NCBI GenBank assembly: GCA_044226785.1
Contig: JBGAGK010000013.1
Span: 1 to 64,000, forward strand
Source of the DNA: TMP-86 sp039807285
Lineage (GTDB): Bacteria > Pseudomonadota > Gammaproteobacteria > Steroidobacterales > Steroidobacteraceae
Direction: 5' to 3'
DNA length: 64,000 nt
Position numbers and translations under genes: made by a program. The notes beneath the pieces are model-generated. The model was not told the DNA's origin and ran no database searches. It was given only the letters and a program-made list of their open reading frames with translations. How positions within the stretch are numbered: position 1 is the stretch's first letter; every line of letters begins with the position of its first letter. Positions 7,749-16,133 of the stretch are shown in pieces.

Positions 7749-9503
7749 TCAGAACACGAGCTCTGCGAGCGCCGGTTCGAACAGGGCGTAGCGCCTCCCG
7801 TTGGGCAGCGCATAGATATGTGATGGCCGCAGCCCGGCTGACTCCGCCCACGCCAGTTCCTGATCCACGCTGCGCGGTTCGCGCCGCCCGAGTGCGCGGT
7901 TCAGCCGCAGCAGACCGGGGCTGTAGCTGCGGCCATCGACCTGGACGAGGACCGCGGTGCCCCGTCCGTCATGCAGGATCCTTCGCAGAGTGCCGGCATC
8001 CGGTTGCGAGGCGCCGGAGTCGGGATTTTCTGCCGATGCGCGGGTACCCACATACAAGTCGACGAACGCGCGCGTGGTTTCATCAGGAGCCAGCAGCGCA
8101 AGCGGCGTATCCCTGAGATCGGCGCGAATCTGCGCACCCAGGACCGAGAGGTCCTGCCAGCGGTTGATCTGCGCATATCCCAGCCAGCATGGAGCCGACA
8201 GCAGGCAGCAGAAACCGAAGAACAGCGAAACTGCCGACATGAGGGGCGTGCGCGAGGCATTCATCCAGGCATCGATGGCCATATACAGCGCAAGACCCAT
8301 GCCGGCCGCGGCCACGATCATCAACGCGGGTTTCATCTGCGCAAAGCTCGGCGAGTCGAACGCGAGGATGGTCAGGGCCGCCGCACCCAGCACCGTGGCG
8401 ATGATGATGAGCGCCGAGGTGGCGCGCAGCGCCCGCACGTCCCAGCGGCCACAACCCTGTGCCAGCCCGCTCACCCACCATCCCAGCAGCAGGGCAAAGC
8501 CCGGAAGGGCCGGAGCCAGATAGACATTGCGGGCAGTTGCAGCGAAGGACAGCACCACGACGGACGGAACACTGGCAGCCAGCGCGACGCGTGTGGTGCG
8601 TGAGGAGGCCGATCCACGAGTCCGCCAGGCACGCCATATGGCCGCAACCACCATCAACGTCCAGGGCCACAGATACAGCGGGAGTTCCAGCAGGTACTTG
8701 CCCGGCGAATTGCGGTGCGCCAGCGCGTACTGGAGTTGCGGTGGCGCGTCCACGAGGGCCAGTCGTCCGACCAGATTGTTCCAGAAAAAAACCTTCAGGT
8801 TGGCAAGACCATCGGGGCCGGTGTAAACCGCCCACACCCAGGCCAGCACCGGCCCGATCGACAGCGGCACACCCGCCCAGAGTTCCCGGCGCAGCAACTC
8901 CCGCCAGCGCCGCTCGAGGACGATCAATGTGGCGAATGTGAGCGCCGGTACCAGCAGCGCAAGCGCGCTCTTGCTGAGGAAAGCACCCGCCAGCGCCAGA
9001 TGCATCAGCGCATAGCCACCCAGCCGTTCGCGCGTGCCCGAGGCGTAGAACCCCAGGATCAACCCCAACAGCGACAGGCTCACGAAGGCCAGCGCCGGCG
9101 CGTCGGTGGCCAGCCAGATGAGCGTCTGATAACCGAGCAGGAAGGTTCCGATGGCAGCACTCGCCGCAAGGCCTGCCACGGGACCGGCCAGCCGTCGCGC
9201 CAGAATGCCGACGGCGAGCACGGTCACCAACGCGTAGAGCAGATTCGGCAACCGCACGGTCCAGGGCGAGAATCCAAACACCGATACCGGCAGCGCCGCG
9301 GCCCAGTAGGCCAGCGGCGGCTTTTCACAGAACGGGTCACCCGCGAGCGACGGAACGGCTTTCAGGTCCTGACCGCTCATGCGCCAGGCAATGTCCGCCT
9401 CGCGCGGCTCATCCGGCGTCCAGAAACTGCGTGCGAACAGGCCCACGCTCATCACGATGAGCAGCGTGCCCATGACCGCCAGCAACCAGCGCCGTTCCGT
9501 CAT
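7749..9503 (-). CDS. ArnT/PMT-like membrane glycosyltransferase (GT83 type)
   Basis: Inner-membrane GT-C fold glycosyltransferase that would use a polyprenyl-phosphate sugar as donor. The 584 residues begin with a membrane helix, followed by the family motif FWTPDEPREADIAWRM, containing the acidic pair expected at the active site, and FCEKPPLAYWAAALP in the first periplasmic loop. About 11-12 hydrophobic segments follow, then a soluble C-terminal domain from about residue 450. The length matches ArnT-like proteins (about 550-600). No lipid A modification genes are adjacent, so the acceptor is unknown. The 162 bp upstream (9504-9665) hold no other gene. Confidence 0.85.
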   Translation of the reverse strand: MTERRWLLAVMGTLLIVMSVGLFARSFWTPDEPREADIAWRMSGQDLKAVPSLAGDPFCEKPPLAYWAAALPVSVFGFSPWTVRLPNLLYALVTVLAVGILARRLAGPVAGLAASAAIGTFLLGYQTLIWLATDAPALAFVSLSLLGLILGFYASGTRERLGGYALMHLALAGAFLSKSALALLVPALTFATLIVLERRWRELLRRELWAGVPLSIGPVLAWVWAVYTGPDGLANLKVFFWNNLVGRLALVDAPPQLQYALAHRNSPGKYLLELPLYLWPWTLMVVAAIWRAWRTRGSASSRTTRVALAASVPSVVVLSFAATARNVYLAPALPGFALLLGWWVSGLAQGCGRWDVRALRATSALIIIATVLGAAALTILAFDSPSFAQMKPALMIVAAAGMGLALYMAIDAWMNASRTPLMSAVSLFFGFCCLLSAPCWLGYAQINRWQDLSVLGAQIRADLRDTPLALLAPDETTRAFVDLYVGTRASAENPDSGASQPDAGTLRRILHDGRGTAVLVQVDGRSYSPGLLRLNRALGRREPRSVDQELAWAESAGLRPSHIYALPNGRRYALFEPALAELVF

Positions 9504-9665
9504 GAGCGAATCATACGCATGAACGAGGGTCGATCCTGCAAGGTGTCGTGCATTTCATTCGTGGGGCATGCGGACCACCCGGCGTGCACCGCTACGTCAC
9601 CGTTTGATCGGAATGCAGTTACGGCCTTCCGGAGAGGGAATCCTTGACGTTTCGAAGCCGGATGG

Positions 9666-10358
9666 TCAATTCGCGACGCGAAACGCCATGACCTCGCGCG
9701 TGTAGGTCTCCATCACCTCGCTGATCGGAGTTCCGTCGGGCAATTGCAGCAGCGCGCGGTGTTGCAGCAGATGCTCCGGCAGTGTCAGCCGGCCCGAGGA
9801 GGGCAACGAGTGGACGTGCTCCCAACCCTCGGGCAGCGGCCGCCAGAGCAGCGATACGCCAAGCGTGTGCCGATGGAATCCCAGTGGCTTCACCACCTTG
9901 CCAAAGGGCATGTCGGTCTGGTCGAGCAGTCGGTTCATCTGTGGGGTGAGCCGGTCCGGAACATACCAGTTGTCGGCTTCGGACAGGACCACCTCGCCGC
10001 AGCGCAGCAGCACGCGGCGATGGCGCACGATCTGCGTGTCGCTCACGCGCAGTTCGCGCCGCTGTTCAGGCGTTGGCGGCAGCTCCGCGCCGGTGATGCG
10101 TTCGGCCACGACCACGGGTGGATCCGCCAGATGATGGACGCTGCACCAGTGTTCGAGCGTTGCCGTGGCGCTGTCGTGGCTCAGCAGCTCCGCGTTGAGG
10201 GACTGAAGCACCGCAAGCGCCTCGACCCGGCCCAGGCGACCGCCCGGCCAGGAGACGGGCCCGACATCCCGCGCATGGCCGAGGCTCGCGAGACTCGCGA
10301 TGGCCAGGAGCGACCATGCGATTCGCCGGAATGGGGATCTTGCCGGTCCGTCCCGCAC
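9666..10358 (-). CDS. Secreted protein resembling chorismate lyase (UbiC/DUF98-like)
   Basis: A 230-residue protein starting at GTG, with a signal peptide (RRIAWSLLAIASLASLGHA). The mature part has a pattern recalling the chorismate lyase/DUF98 superfamily: an arginine-rich strand (VSDTQIVRHRRVLLRCG), the segment VVLSEADNWYVPDRLTPQM, then LLDQTDMPFGKVVKPLGFHR. A true UbiC is cytoplasmic, so a secreted relative probably does something else. The GTG overlaps the TAG of the cupin gene by one base, giving translational coupling. The assignment to the superfamily is from pattern memory and is tentative. Confidence 0.5.
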   Translation of the reverse strand: MRDGPARSPFRRIAWSLLAIASLASLGHARDVGPVSWPGGRLGRVEALAVLQSLNAELLSHDSATATLEHWCSVHHLADPPVVVAERITGAELPPTPEQRRELRVSDTQIVRHRRVLLRCGEVVLSEADNWYVPDRLTPQMNRLLDQTDMPFGKVVKPLGFHRHTLGVSLLWRPLPEGWEHVHSLPSSGRLTLPEHLLQHRALLQLPDGTPISEVMETYTREVMAFRVAN

Positions 10359-10912
10359 TACGGTGATTGCGGTCCGACGGGATTAAAGTCGCTGGCCTTG
10401 TTCAGCTTGCGCTGGATTTCGGGCTGCTTGAGCTGCTCCGCGGTGTACTCCCGCTCGCGCTCTTCATTGTGTTCGTAACCGCCCGGACTGTAGATGAACA
10501 GCACATGCGCCGGCTTCGAGCCCACCACGAAAACCGAGTGCACGGTATTCGGCGGGATGTAGACGAGATCTCCAGCACCAATGATCCGTGTCTCGCCACC
10601 CACCGTCCAGGACAGCTGTCCGTCGAGCATGTAAAACGTCTCGGCGTGTTCCTTGTGGTAATGCGGTCCGACCTTGAAGCTGGTGGGCCATGTTTCATCC
10701 TGGATGGTGTAGCGGCCTTCCGTATCTGCGGCCCCCAGCTTCACCACGAACGAATTGCCACCGGCGGTGATCTCCTTTCCATCCCTCTTCATGGCGAAAT
10801 GGTGCTGTGCCGGCTTGGGGAGCGGGGCGGCCGGGCCGGCAACGATGCCGGATGATCCAAGCAGTAGACTGGCGCTGGCCAGCATGGATGCGCCGATCGA
10901 TACCTTTGTCAT
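10358..10912 (-). CDS. Secreted single-domain cupin
   Basis: A 184-residue exported cupin. The chosen ATG gives a standard signal peptide (MTKVSIGASMLASASLLLGS) and is preceded by a GGGGGAA Shine-Dalgarno; longer in-frame starts lack one. Cupin motif 1 is visible as GPHYHKEHAETFYMLDGQLS (two His, Glu and the distal Gly) and motif 2 as IPPNTVHSVFVVG, so a metal-binding double-stranded beta-helix is expected. The C-terminus has a charged YEHNEERERE segment. It is coupled to the following chorismate-lyase-like gene by a one-base stop/start overlap. The substrate is unknown. Confidence 0.8.
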   Translation of the reverse strand: MTKVSIGASMLASASLLLGSSGIVAGPAAPLPKPAQHHFAMKRDGKEITAGGNSFVVKLGAADTEGRYTIQDETWPTSFKVGPHYHKEHAETFYMLDGQLSWTVGGETRIIGAGDLVYIPPNTVHSVFVVGSKPAHVLFIYSPGGYEHNEEREREYTAEQLKQPEIQRKLNKASDFNPVGPQSP

Positions 10913-11003
10913 GTGTTTCCCCCGGGGTCTGGTTCGTTGATGGAACGACAATGCTTCCGAGCATATCAGTTCCAGCCGACCTGAAATTTCCCTCAAGCCG
11001 GAT

Positions 11004-11935
11004 TCAACGCCGACCGCAATCGACCTGCCGGAGCCGGTAGGCATGCTGGCGACCGGTACGGCGATCGATCCCCAGCACGGCAATCTCGCCCGGCTCGTTG
11101 ATATACGGCCCATCGAAGGGGCTCACCGATACACCGCCCAATGAAACAGATCGCGCGAGGGGGTCCCTGCGATCGATGAGATCGTTCAGGTCATCCATGC
11201 GATGGTTGACCCAAAGGAAAGGGCGGGCGGCGGCCGATCCGATGGATGGTGCGACGAAGCCGATGATGATGTGTGCATCGTTCACGCCGGTGGCATGGCT
11301 GAACGACCCCGGCGCATTGTCCAGTGTTCCGATGTCACGAATGCCGCCGTGAATGAATTCGACCGCATGGGTGTCACCATCGCCCAAGGTAACGACTCCG
11401 GCAATTCTTCCCGAGCGGCTCAATGCCGTGGCGGAGGTGCTGCCTCCCAGTGTACCGAGTGGTATCCAGCTTCCCGCGTGGCAGAGATAGGCGCCGTCCA
11501 TCGAGGAATCGAGCATGTCCAGGGCATTGGCAATGACATCGCCGCGATCGTTGATGGCGGTCGGGTCACAAAAGAACGCGGAGTCGACTGCAGGGCAAGG
11601 AGCTCCGCTCCCGACAGATCCGGCAATCATCGTAGGCACGTATCCGGTCAATTGATCATGTCTGTTGAGCCCGGAAACGAAGAAGGATCCGCCGGGGCCA
11701 TCGACCACGGTGAATTTGCGGTCCCTGTAAAGGACAGAGCAATTGTCGTATTTGCCAAATCCCAGCGTAAGCGCGATGTGTCCATTGCTGCTGATGACGC
11801 CTGCATATTCGATCTGACCATCGGATTCGCGAAGATCGGTTCTCACGAACCCGAGGCCGCATGAATCCAGTATTTCCCTCCGGTGAACAGGCAAGCGATG
11901 GCAAGAGCCAGCCATATCGGGTACATGCGATCCAT
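11004..11935 (-). pseudogene. HAF-repeat extracellular protein, signal peptide out of frame
   Basis: The main frame (up to 303 codons) encodes a HAF-type beta-propeller-like secreted protein. Repeats such as DPTAINDRGDVIANALDM, ATALSRSGRIAGVVTL, ATGVNDAHIIIGFVAP and FLWVNHRMDDLNDL are typical. Its N-terminus as an open frame (MAGSCHRLPVHRREILDS) is not a signal peptide. In the neighbouring frame the same DNA encodes a good one (MDRMYPIWLALAIACLFTGG from ATG 11935), which stops at TGA 11843-11845 exactly where the HAF frame becomes family-like (FVRTDLRESDG). A single-base indel near 11845-11860 best explains this. It may be a real mutation, a sequencing error or, less likely, programmed frameshifting. 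Confidence 0.7.
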
Positions 11936-11984
11936 TTGCGATCCCTCGAGTTGTTGTTTTCGTTCCCGGGTGGCGCGAATTCGC

Positions 11985-12986
11985 TTACCCGCCAGTGGCG
12001 CCCTGCATTTTTCTCAGCGCGGCATCGAGGCCTGAAAGGTCGCCGCTCAATCGCAGCTGTTCGCGCCCGTCTGATCCAAGGATCACGACAGCGGGCACTT
12101 GCTTGACCTGGAAGGCGCGGAAGGCGGTGCCCGATGCATCGAGCGCCAGCGGCATGTGCACGTCGTTCGCTTTCTGATATTCGTGCAGGTCGGCGTTGTT
12201 CGCCCACAGGCCCGAGGCAATGCCGAGGATTCGCAGGTCACTCCGTTTGGTCAGCTGCTCGCCCTTGAGGCGGGCTGCCCTGCATTGCGTCGAGGCTTCG
12301 GGACGGGAGTCCTTGAGATATCCCTCACACCAGGTCGACAGGAACATGAGCACGGTGGCCGTGTGCTTTGGATCCTTGAGGATGAAGTCCTGACCGGCCA
12401 GGGTTCTCATGGCGCGCGGCTTGCCTTCATGGATTGCATGCGATGCCGCGAACCTCGGGGCGTGCGAGCCCGGTCGTTCGATGGCAGCCAGTGCCTCATC
12501 CAGCGCCGCATCGGCCAGATGACTCACATACGCGATCCGGCCGTCGCGGGCGATCAGCACATGCTGCGGGGTGACGCGAAGGTTCAATGCGGAGGCCAGA
12601 CGGCCATCGTCCATCACCAGCGGCATCTTCAATCCCTGGCGCTCGCGGTAGTTCTTCACCGCCTCGGTGGTTTCGTTGAAATTCGTGTTGACGGCGATGA
12701 CCACAAGATCCTTCGGTGCGGTCTCGTACACATGCTTCAAATGCGGCATCTGCTGAAGGCAAGGCACACACCAGGTGGCCCAGAACTTGAGATACACCGG
12801 CCGCTTGCCGTAATACTGGCCAAGATCGATCTGTTGCCCATCGAGGGTGGTGAGCGTGAGTCTGGGCGCCGGCGTACCGATGAGCGCTTCACCCACCGCC
12901 AATGCGCGATCCTGTCCGGACACATCCGCGGCGTACGCCATTGGCAGGGGGAGGGCACAAAGCAGTGCGCAAAGTATCCGATTCAC
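11985..12986 (-). CDS. Periplasmic protein with two thioredoxin-like domains (TlpA/ResA type)
   Basis: Thiol-disulfide protein of 333 residues. The GTG start was chosen because AAGGAG lies 10 bp upstream and it opens a clean signal peptide (VNRILCALLCALPLPMAYAA). Domain 1 (about 30-170) is a TlpA/ResA-like thioredoxin with the active site FWATWCVPCLQQMPHLK. Domain 2 (about 185-330) repeats the fold, but its active site reads MFLSTWCEGYLKDS, with only one Cys of the CxxC pair; another Cys follows 13 residues after it (TQC). So one half is redox-competent and the other is altered. It is the upstream gene of a probable unit with the HAF-repeat gene. Confidence 0.85.
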   Translation of the reverse strand: MNRILCALLCALPLPMAYAADVSGQDRALAVGEALIGTPAPRLTLTTLDGQQIDLGQYYGKRPVYLKFWATWCVPCLQQMPHLKHVYETAPKDLVVIAVNTNFNETTEAVKNYRERQGLKMPLVMDDGRLASALNLRVTPQHVLIARDGRIAYVSHLADAALDEALAAIERPGSHAPRFAASHAIHEGKPRAMRTLAGQDFILKDPKHTATVLMFLSTWCEGYLKDSRPEASTQCRAARLKGEQLTKRSDLRILGIASGLWANNADLHEYQKANDVHMPLALDASGTAFRAFQVKQVPAVVILGSDGREQLRLSGDLSGLDAALRKMQGATGG

Positions 12987-13118
12987 GGTCGGTGCACTCC
13001 TTTCCTGATTACAGCCCTGCCGGTACTTGCGGGGATAGTCCGGGGATCCTCGGTCCGAGTTGTCAATTTGCAATGCCATGACCCCGCACACGGCAGGGGC
13101 TCGTGCGGTGCCAGGCGC

Positions 13119-13309
13119 AGTCGGGTCGTGGCATTATTGGGACCGAGGCAGAGCGGCAAGACCACCTTGGCACGTGAATTGGTGCCGGGCGGATCCGCAC
13201 GCTGTTTCGATCTCGGGAATCCTCGCAGTCTGGCTCGACTCGAGGAGCCGCAGATCGCACTGGAGGGTTTGCGCGGCGTGGTGGCGATCGATTCGGTCCC
13301 GGCCGTGCG
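13119..13309 (+). pseudogene. Remnant of an AAA+ ATPase of the DUF4143 family
   Basis: The frame reads SRVVALLGPRQSGKTTLARE, then LVPGGSARCFDLGNPRSLAR and LEEPQIALEGLRGVVAIDS. This is the N-terminus of the ATPases with a C-terminal DUF4143, with a complete Walker A (GPRQSGKTT) and a Walker B reduced to VVAIDS where the family has LVVIDEIQ. Homology then stops and the frame loses sense. The usual full length is about 380-400 residues. A different frame downstream (13313-13409) reads as an unrelated scrap ending GVLWVGEYRARA and a stop. The rest of 12987-13453 holds nothing recognisable. It resembles the decayed copy at 60825-61295. Confidence 0.72.
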
Positions 13310-13453
13310 GGCTACAGCGCCGACGACGCCCCCATCGCCGCGCAGCGGCATCGCGGCGCCTGGGCGGAAGGCGTGCTGTGGGTGGGCGAATATCGCGCAC
13401 GCGCCTGACCGCGCACAGCTTTCACCGGGCCTGCATTCGAGCCCGCCGAATGC

Positions 13454-15403
13454 CTATCCCGGGACATGCCAGCCGATGACATTGTAGACGGCCAGGATTG
13501 CGCTCAATGCGAGGCCGCAGAGGCTGATCGTGAGCAGCGGACGATTCAAGTGACCGGCAACCCGCGACTTCAATGACACGATCAGCGTGCACGCGGCTCC
13601 CGCAAGTCCCAGGTTTGCCAGGATGACGAACGCGATCAGCCGGCCCGAGTGCCCGGCGTAGAGCAATTCCAGCATGCTGGTTCCCGAAGCGCGTCCGTAC
13701 ATTGCAACGGGCACCAGCGCAACGCCCGACAGGACCGTGAGCCATGCAAACGCCTGTCCTGCCGGCGATGCGCGCGACGATCGTCGGTAAAGCAGGGCGA
13801 GCGAGACGCAGCCACCGAGCAGCGCCGCCAGCGCGATGTAGACATGCAGGCGGGGATGCTGATACCAGCGGATGCGCGTGGCCGTGTACAGGCCGAGATC
13901 GGGAATGAGTACCATCGTACCGACCCGCGGGTCTTCCCGGATCACGGTTCTGTCACGGTTCGGAGCATCGAGCACGAATGCTCCGTTTCCTGCCGCTCGC
14001 CAGGGTTTGGCGCCGCCGATATCAAGACCTGCTGCACCCGTCGAGACAGGGAAAACGCTCGCACCCAGATAGAAAAGATCGCTGACGGATTCCGCGCTCG
14101 TGAAGGGCCGGCGGTCGAGCCGATACCAGCCCGCAACCGCAGGGTCGATTCCAGTGGCCGGGGGTGGCAGGGCGCGCCGTTCACCCAGGAAATGGTTCAG
14201 GAACGACTTGACGAAAAAATCGCCCGACAGTATCGCCGGTGATGGAGCCGAAGCAGTCCAGGGCATGAACAGCGCATGCAAATCGGTGCTGGTCGTGGGC
14301 CCGGGCGCCTCGCTCATGAGTGAGACAAAAATCCCGGTGTCGCGAGCCGGGATCAACGTCATCCAGCTGTGGAATCCCTCCCAGTTTCCGCCGTGCGCCA
14401 CCGTCTGCAGGCCTGCCCAGTCGTCAAGGAAGAACACCATCGCAAGGCCGGTCGTGTCGGGCGCGTTGCCAGCCAGGCGCGTGTGCAGCATTCTGCGCAC
14501 GGCGTCGCTGAAGACAGGCGCTTGTCCTGCCTGCACATCCGGGCTCTCGCCGAGTTGGGCGAGCATGTAGCGTGCCATGTCGCCGGCCGTGCTTGCGATG
14601 CTGCCCGCGGCGGCAATGGGTGGGTTGATGGCCGTGAACTTCGTCGGACGATACGTGCCGTCCGGAAGGATGGTGGCCGGTTTGCCGAGTGCGGCGGGCT
14701 CGTTGATGTCATCCATCAGGACCGTATGGCGCATGCCCACCGGCCCCAGGACACGCCGCTGCATGGCCTCTGCGATCCCAAGTCCCGTGACATCCTCCAC
14801 GATGCGCCCGAGCACCGCGATGCCGAAGTTGGAGTACTCGACCCGTGTACCGGCCGGTCTGACATATGCAGGGCGCAGTGAGTCGAAAACCGCTGCGGGT
14901 GGATGGGTGGCAACCGGCCTGTCCGAGCCGATGAAGTAGAACTCATCCTCGAATCCCGCGGTATGCGTCAGCAGATGGCGCAGAGTGATCGGGACTCCGT
15001 CATTGTCAGGAAGCCGGTAATCACTCAGGTACTTGTTGGCGGGGTCATCCAGTGACGCGATGCGGCCTTCCTCCACGAGCTGGGCGATCATGGTGGCCGT
15101 GAAGGTCTTGGTGATCGAACCGATCCGGAACTGGGTGCGCTCCGGGTCCACGGGTTCCGGGTGGGTAAAGTCAGCGCGACCATAACCCTTCGAGAAAATG
15201 ATCCTGCCATTGGCCACCACGCTGACGGTCGCTCCCGAGAACTGATGCCGCGCCAGAGCCTGCGGGAATGTCTCATTGGCCCAGCTGGTGACACTGGCGG
15301 CGTCGATCGGGGGCTGGAGTGGTGTCGCCGCAAGTCCCGCAGAAGGCATTGCGGTGACGGCCAGGAGGGCCCCGAGGCAGGTGCTGTGGCGTTTGGTGAG
15401 CAT
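13454..15403 (-). CDS. Serine hydrolase, beta-lactamase class C fold, membrane-anchored
   Basis: Penicillin-binding-protein-like esterase or peptidase of 649 residues. The start at ATG 15403 has GGGGA 10 bp upstream and opens a signal peptide (MLTKRHSTCLGALLAVTAMP). The catalytic Ser-x-x-Lys is in FRIGSITKTFTATM, the Tyr-x-Asn in RVEYSNFGIAVLG, and the third motif is the HGG of TVAHGGNWEGFHS. The catalytic domain covers about 35-400, a linker domain follows, and the last 140 residues hold four predicted membrane helices. The protein should therefore face the periplasm while anchored in the inner membrane. It is divergent from the XRE-cupin regulator, with a 61-bp AT-rich gap, and flanks the catabolic island. 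Confidence 0.87.
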   Translation of the reverse strand: MLTKRHSTCLGALLAVTAMPSAGLAATPLQPPIDAASVTSWANETFPQALARHQFSGATVSVVANGRIIFSKGYGRADFTHPEPVDPERTQFRIGSITKTFTATMIAQLVEEGRIASLDDPANKYLSDYRLPDNDGVPITLRHLLTHTAGFEDEFYFIGSDRPVATHPPAAVFDSLRPAYVRPAGTRVEYSNFGIAVLGRIVEDVTGLGIAEAMQRRVLGPVGMRHTVLMDDINEPAALGKPATILPDGTYRPTKFTAINPPIAAAGSIASTAGDMARYMLAQLGESPDVQAGQAPVFSDAVRRMLHTRLAGNAPDTTGLAMVFFLDDWAGLQTVAHGGNWEGFHSWMTLIPARDTGIFVSLMSEAPGPTTSTDLHALFMPWTASAPSPAILSGDFFVKSFLNHFLGERRALPPPATGIDPAVAGWYRLDRRPFTSAESVSDLFYLGASVFPVSTGAAGLDIGGAKPWRAAGNGAFVLDAPNRDRTVIREDPRVGTMVLIPDLGLYTATRIRWYQHPRLHVYIALAALLGGCVSLALLYRRSSRASPAGQAFAWLTVLSGVALVPVAMYGRASGTSMLELLYAGHSGRLIAFVILANLGLAGAACTLIVSLKSRVAGHLNRPLLTISLCGLALSAILAVYNVIGWHVPG

Positions 15404-15420
15404 TTTCGGTATTTTCCCCA

Positions 15421-15449
15421 TCTGGCAGTTTTCTCTATATGGAAATATC
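15421..15449. promoter_or_regulatory. AT-rich site shared with the TonB receptor control region
   Basis: In the gap between the serine hydrolase and the regulator, the minus strand carries GATATTTC (15449-15442) followed by AGAAAACTGCCAGA (15434-15421). The same two words occur in the same order upstream of the TonB receptor, as GATATTTC at 26820-26827 and AGAAAAATACTGCCA at 26850-26864. A common regulator is inferred, most simply the adjacent XRE-cupin protein. Confidence 0.4.
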
Positions 15450-15464
15450 TTGCACCGGCAAACC

Positions 15465-16133
15465 ATGATCACGGACCGTACTCCGAACGCCGTCAGCGCG
15501 CCTCTCCCGGAGGACGTGTCGCGCGAGCATCCCTCGGCAATCGGTGCCCGGATCCGCCAGTTGCGGCGCGCCCGTCACTGGACGCTGAAGCGGCTGGGCG
15601 AAGCGACCCAGATTCCGCTTTCTACCCTGTCGAAGGTGGAAACCGGGAGCATTTCCCTCAACATCGAGAAACTCCTCAAGGTGTGCGCCGCGCTGGGTGT
15701 CGATGTCATGCAGCTCGTGGCGCCGAACGAAGGCTCCACCATGACACGCGAGGCCGGTACGGTGGTGACCGGGCGGCGCAGTCTGACTCTCAAGGGCCAG
15801 GCACGCCGGGTCGAAACCGACATGTCGGTCTACGAACACCACGCCAGCGACTTCCTCCGGCGAAAACTCCAGCCTTCCGTTCTCGAGGTCAAGGCGGGGC
15901 ACACGCCGGAACTGATCCGCCATCAGGGCGAGGAATTCATCTACGTGCTGCAGGGAACGGTGGAATTCATCAGCGAATTCTACGAGCCCACCGTCCTTCG
16001 GGCCGGTGAAAGCATCTACATCGATTCCTCGATGGCGCACAACCTGCGTGCAATCGGCAACAAACCTGCGCGCGTTATCAATGTGATGACGAGTCCTGCG
16101 CACGAGGTTCATTCAAAGCGCCGCGGAGAATAG
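15465..16133 (+). CDS. XRE-cupin transcriptional regulator
   Basis: A 222-residue regulator with an N-terminal XRE helix-turn-helix (about 28-84: IGARIRQLRRARHWTLKRLG, then TLSKVETGSISLNIEKLLKV) and a C-terminal cupin ligand domain (about 130-215, with LIRHQGEEFIYVLQGTVEF and SIYIDSSMAHNLRAIGN). Regulators of this layout usually sense a small metabolite and govern adjacent amino-acid or sugar catabolism. ATG 15465 was chosen because upstream starts lie across the AT-rich control region. Its 3' end overlaps that of the convergent DadA-like gene by 25 bp. It is the only regulator gene in the 13.4-30.7 kb island and is its probable controller. Confidence 0.87.
   Translation: MITDRTPNAVSAPLPEDVSREHPSAIGARIRQLRRARHWTLKRLGEATQIPLSTLSKVETGSISLNIEKLLKVCAALGVDVMQLVAPNEGSTMTREAGTVVTGRRSLTLKGQARRVETDMSVYEHHASDFLRRKLQPSVLEVKAGHTPELIRHQGEEFIYVLQGTVEFISEFYEPTVLRAGESIYIDSSMAHNLRAIGNKPARVINVMTSPAHEVHSKRRGE

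Noticed and set aside
12099..13118. Plus-strand reading opposite the tandem thioredoxin gene that runs in frame into the ATPase fragment
   Set aside because: Only the part from 13119 resembles a protein family; the upstream part is antisense to a conserved gene and is not an N-terminal extension.
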